A model generated the notes under the pieces. That model was not told the origin of the DNA, did no database searches, and worked only from the letters and a program-made list of their open reading frames with translations. This document shows positions 62,920 through 64,000 of a stretch of 64,000 nt of DNA, piece after piece (position 1 is the stretch's first letter; the number at the start of each line of letters is the position of its first letter). A program made the position numbers and the translations under genes. The stretch spans positions 1 to 64,000 of the forward strand of contig JAGIBF010000001.1 in NCBI GenBank assembly GCA_017744515.1, given 5' to 3'. This DNA comes from Niastella sp. (GTDB lineage: Bacteria > Bacteroidota > Bacteroidia > Chitinophagales > Chitinophagaceae).

Positions 62920-64000
62920 ATGCAAACAATGAAAACCAAACATATATTTTCTCTCCTTTGTGCAACAACACTGGCAGCCAGCCTGGCTTCCTGTAAAAAA
63001 GATTTCCTGGAGATCACGCCCACCGATAAGATTGCCGAAACCGCCGTGCTGGCCGACTCTGTGGTATTTGAAGCATTTGTGGTGAACCGCTATATCGGCG
63101 CGAGGCTGCAGGACAAAGAAGGCGACGGTACCGATCCTGGTTTTGGAAGAGGCTTCGAGTACAGCATGTGGAGCTCCATCACCGATGAATCTATTTATAA
63201 CAACGACGACAATACCTGGCTCATCCAACGTGGTCAGCTGGCGCCGGAAAACCTCGGCATGGCCGGCACCATCTGGCCACGCAGCTACCGCAGCATCCGT
63301 GAATGCAACTTTGCCCTCAATGGTTTGGATGGCATGAAGATGAGTGATGCGCGTAAGGCAAGGCTAAGAGCTGAGCTAAAGTTCATACGTGCTTTCCGTT
63401 ATCATGACCTTATCCGCAACTATGGCGGTGTAGTATTGATGGGCGATAAAGTATATTCACTAAGCGATAACCTGCAGGATGATGCACTGTTTCAACGTGC
63501 CTCACTGAAAGCAAGTATCGACTACGCTGTGGCGCAGCTGGATGAAGCAGCAGCCGGATTACCAACAGACAACAATGATAGCTGGCCACTGGGTCGTGCC
63601 ACCAAAGGCGCCGCACTGGCGCTGAAAGCAAGGTTGTTGTTGTACGCCGCCAGTCCTCTGTATAATGTAGGCACCTGGGCAGCAGCCGCTACTGCAGCAC
63701 AGGCAGTGATCGGCATGAATAAGTACAATCTTTACCAGGGTGGTTATGGCAACCTGTTCTTAGGAACAGACAATACAGAGTTGATCTTTGCACGTCTTTA
63801 TACCAGGAACGCCGGTCACACGCACCTTGAAATCGCCAATGGCCCCAATGGCTATGGCGGCTGGGGTGGCAACCTGCCGCTGCAAAACCTGGTGGACGAT
63901 TATCGCATGATGGATGGCAAACCCATTACTGATCCCACTTCCACTTACAATCCCGCCACGCCCTATGTAGGCCGCGATCCACGCTTCTATGCTACCATCC
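62920..64000 (+). CDS. SusD/RagB-type lipoprotein, N-terminal part (cut by window edge)
   Basis: The frame is open from the ATG at 62920 to the end of the window, about 360 residues. It has an SPII signal (AASLASC, then KKDFLEITPTDKI) and SusD helices (LRAELKFIRAFRYHDLIRNYGG; ALKARLLLYAASPLYNVG). A second in-frame ATG at 62929 could be the true start. The C-terminal third is outside the window. Partner of the SusC just upstream. Confidence 0.93.
   Translation, partial: MQTMKTKHIFSLLCATTLAASLASCKKDFLEITPTDKIAETAVLADSVVFEAFVVNRYIGARLQDKEGDGTDPGFGRGFEYSMWSSITDESIYNNDDNTWLIQRGQLAPENLGMAGTIWPRSYRSIRECNFALNGLDGMKMSDARKARLRAELKFIRAFRYHDLIRNYGGVVLMGDKVYSLSDNLQDDALFQRASLKASIDYAVAQLDEAAAGLPTDNNDSWPLGRATKGAALALKARLLLYAASPLYNVGTWAAAATAAQAVIGMNKYNLYQGGYGNLFLGTDNTELIFARLYTRNAGHTHLEIANGPNGYGGWGGNLPLQNLVDDYRMMDGKPITDPTSTYNPATPYVGRDPRFYATI

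Overview
The window reads as a chromosomal segment of a Bacteroidota bacterium, most likely Chitinophagaceae (Chitinophaga/Niastella type). The signs are four separate SusC/SusD loci, a FecI-type sigma factor with a FecR anti-sigma factor, a hybrid two-component sensor with an AraC output domain, many SPII lipoproteins, Zn-proteases of the Bacteroidota DUF5117/DUF4953 type, and sparse Shine-Dalgarno sites. No rRNA, tRNA or CRISPR array was seen.

Left edge (1-3.5 kb): a TIR-domain gene lies 13 bp from a SIR2-like gene cut by the window edge, probably part of a defence or NAD-related operon. Next come an IS3-family element with a visible -1 frameshift heptamer and a repeat-rich non-coding stretch. 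From 3.5 to 7.8 kb there is a serine hydrolase, a sulfatase, a GlxA-type regulator and a small VOC protein. From 7.8 to 18.6 kb a minus-strand operon encodes SusC-SusD-SusC-SusD plus a PKD-type lipoprotein, with no regulator beside it. From 19 to 23 kb there is a decayed ABC permease, a two-domain VOC protein and an unrecognised pair of small helical proteins, one a lipoprotein.

From 23.2 to 37.6 kb lies a complete operon-like locus on the minus strand: sigma factor, FecR, SusC with an STN domain, SusD, DUF4843 lipoprotein, PKD-like lipoprotein and two tandem Zn-metalloprotease paralogues. One paralogue keeps the HExxHxxGxxH site; the other has lost every metal ligand and the catalytic Glu. 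This looks like a surface protein/peptide-use system rather than a glycan one and is the most interesting unit here.

From 37.7 to 40.3 kb is a small plus-strand cluster (Crp-type regulator, isochorismatase-family hydrolase, pirin, PHA-granule-type protein). From 40.3 to 57.3 kb is a probable galactoside utilisation locus: SusC, SusD, an alpha-galactosidase-like hydrolase, a DUF5107/TPR protein and galactose mutarotase on the minus strand, with an AraC regulator and a 1354-residue hybrid sensor divergent from it. The junctions downstream of its SusD hold palindromic repeats, and one repeat arm has expanded into a 22-bp tandem array.

From 57.4 to 59.5 kb is an AT-rich island with a PD-(D/E)XK-like protein and a small antitoxin-like protein whose start lies inside a repeated operator-like sequence. 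The window ends in another SusC/SusD pair (59.8 kb to the edge).
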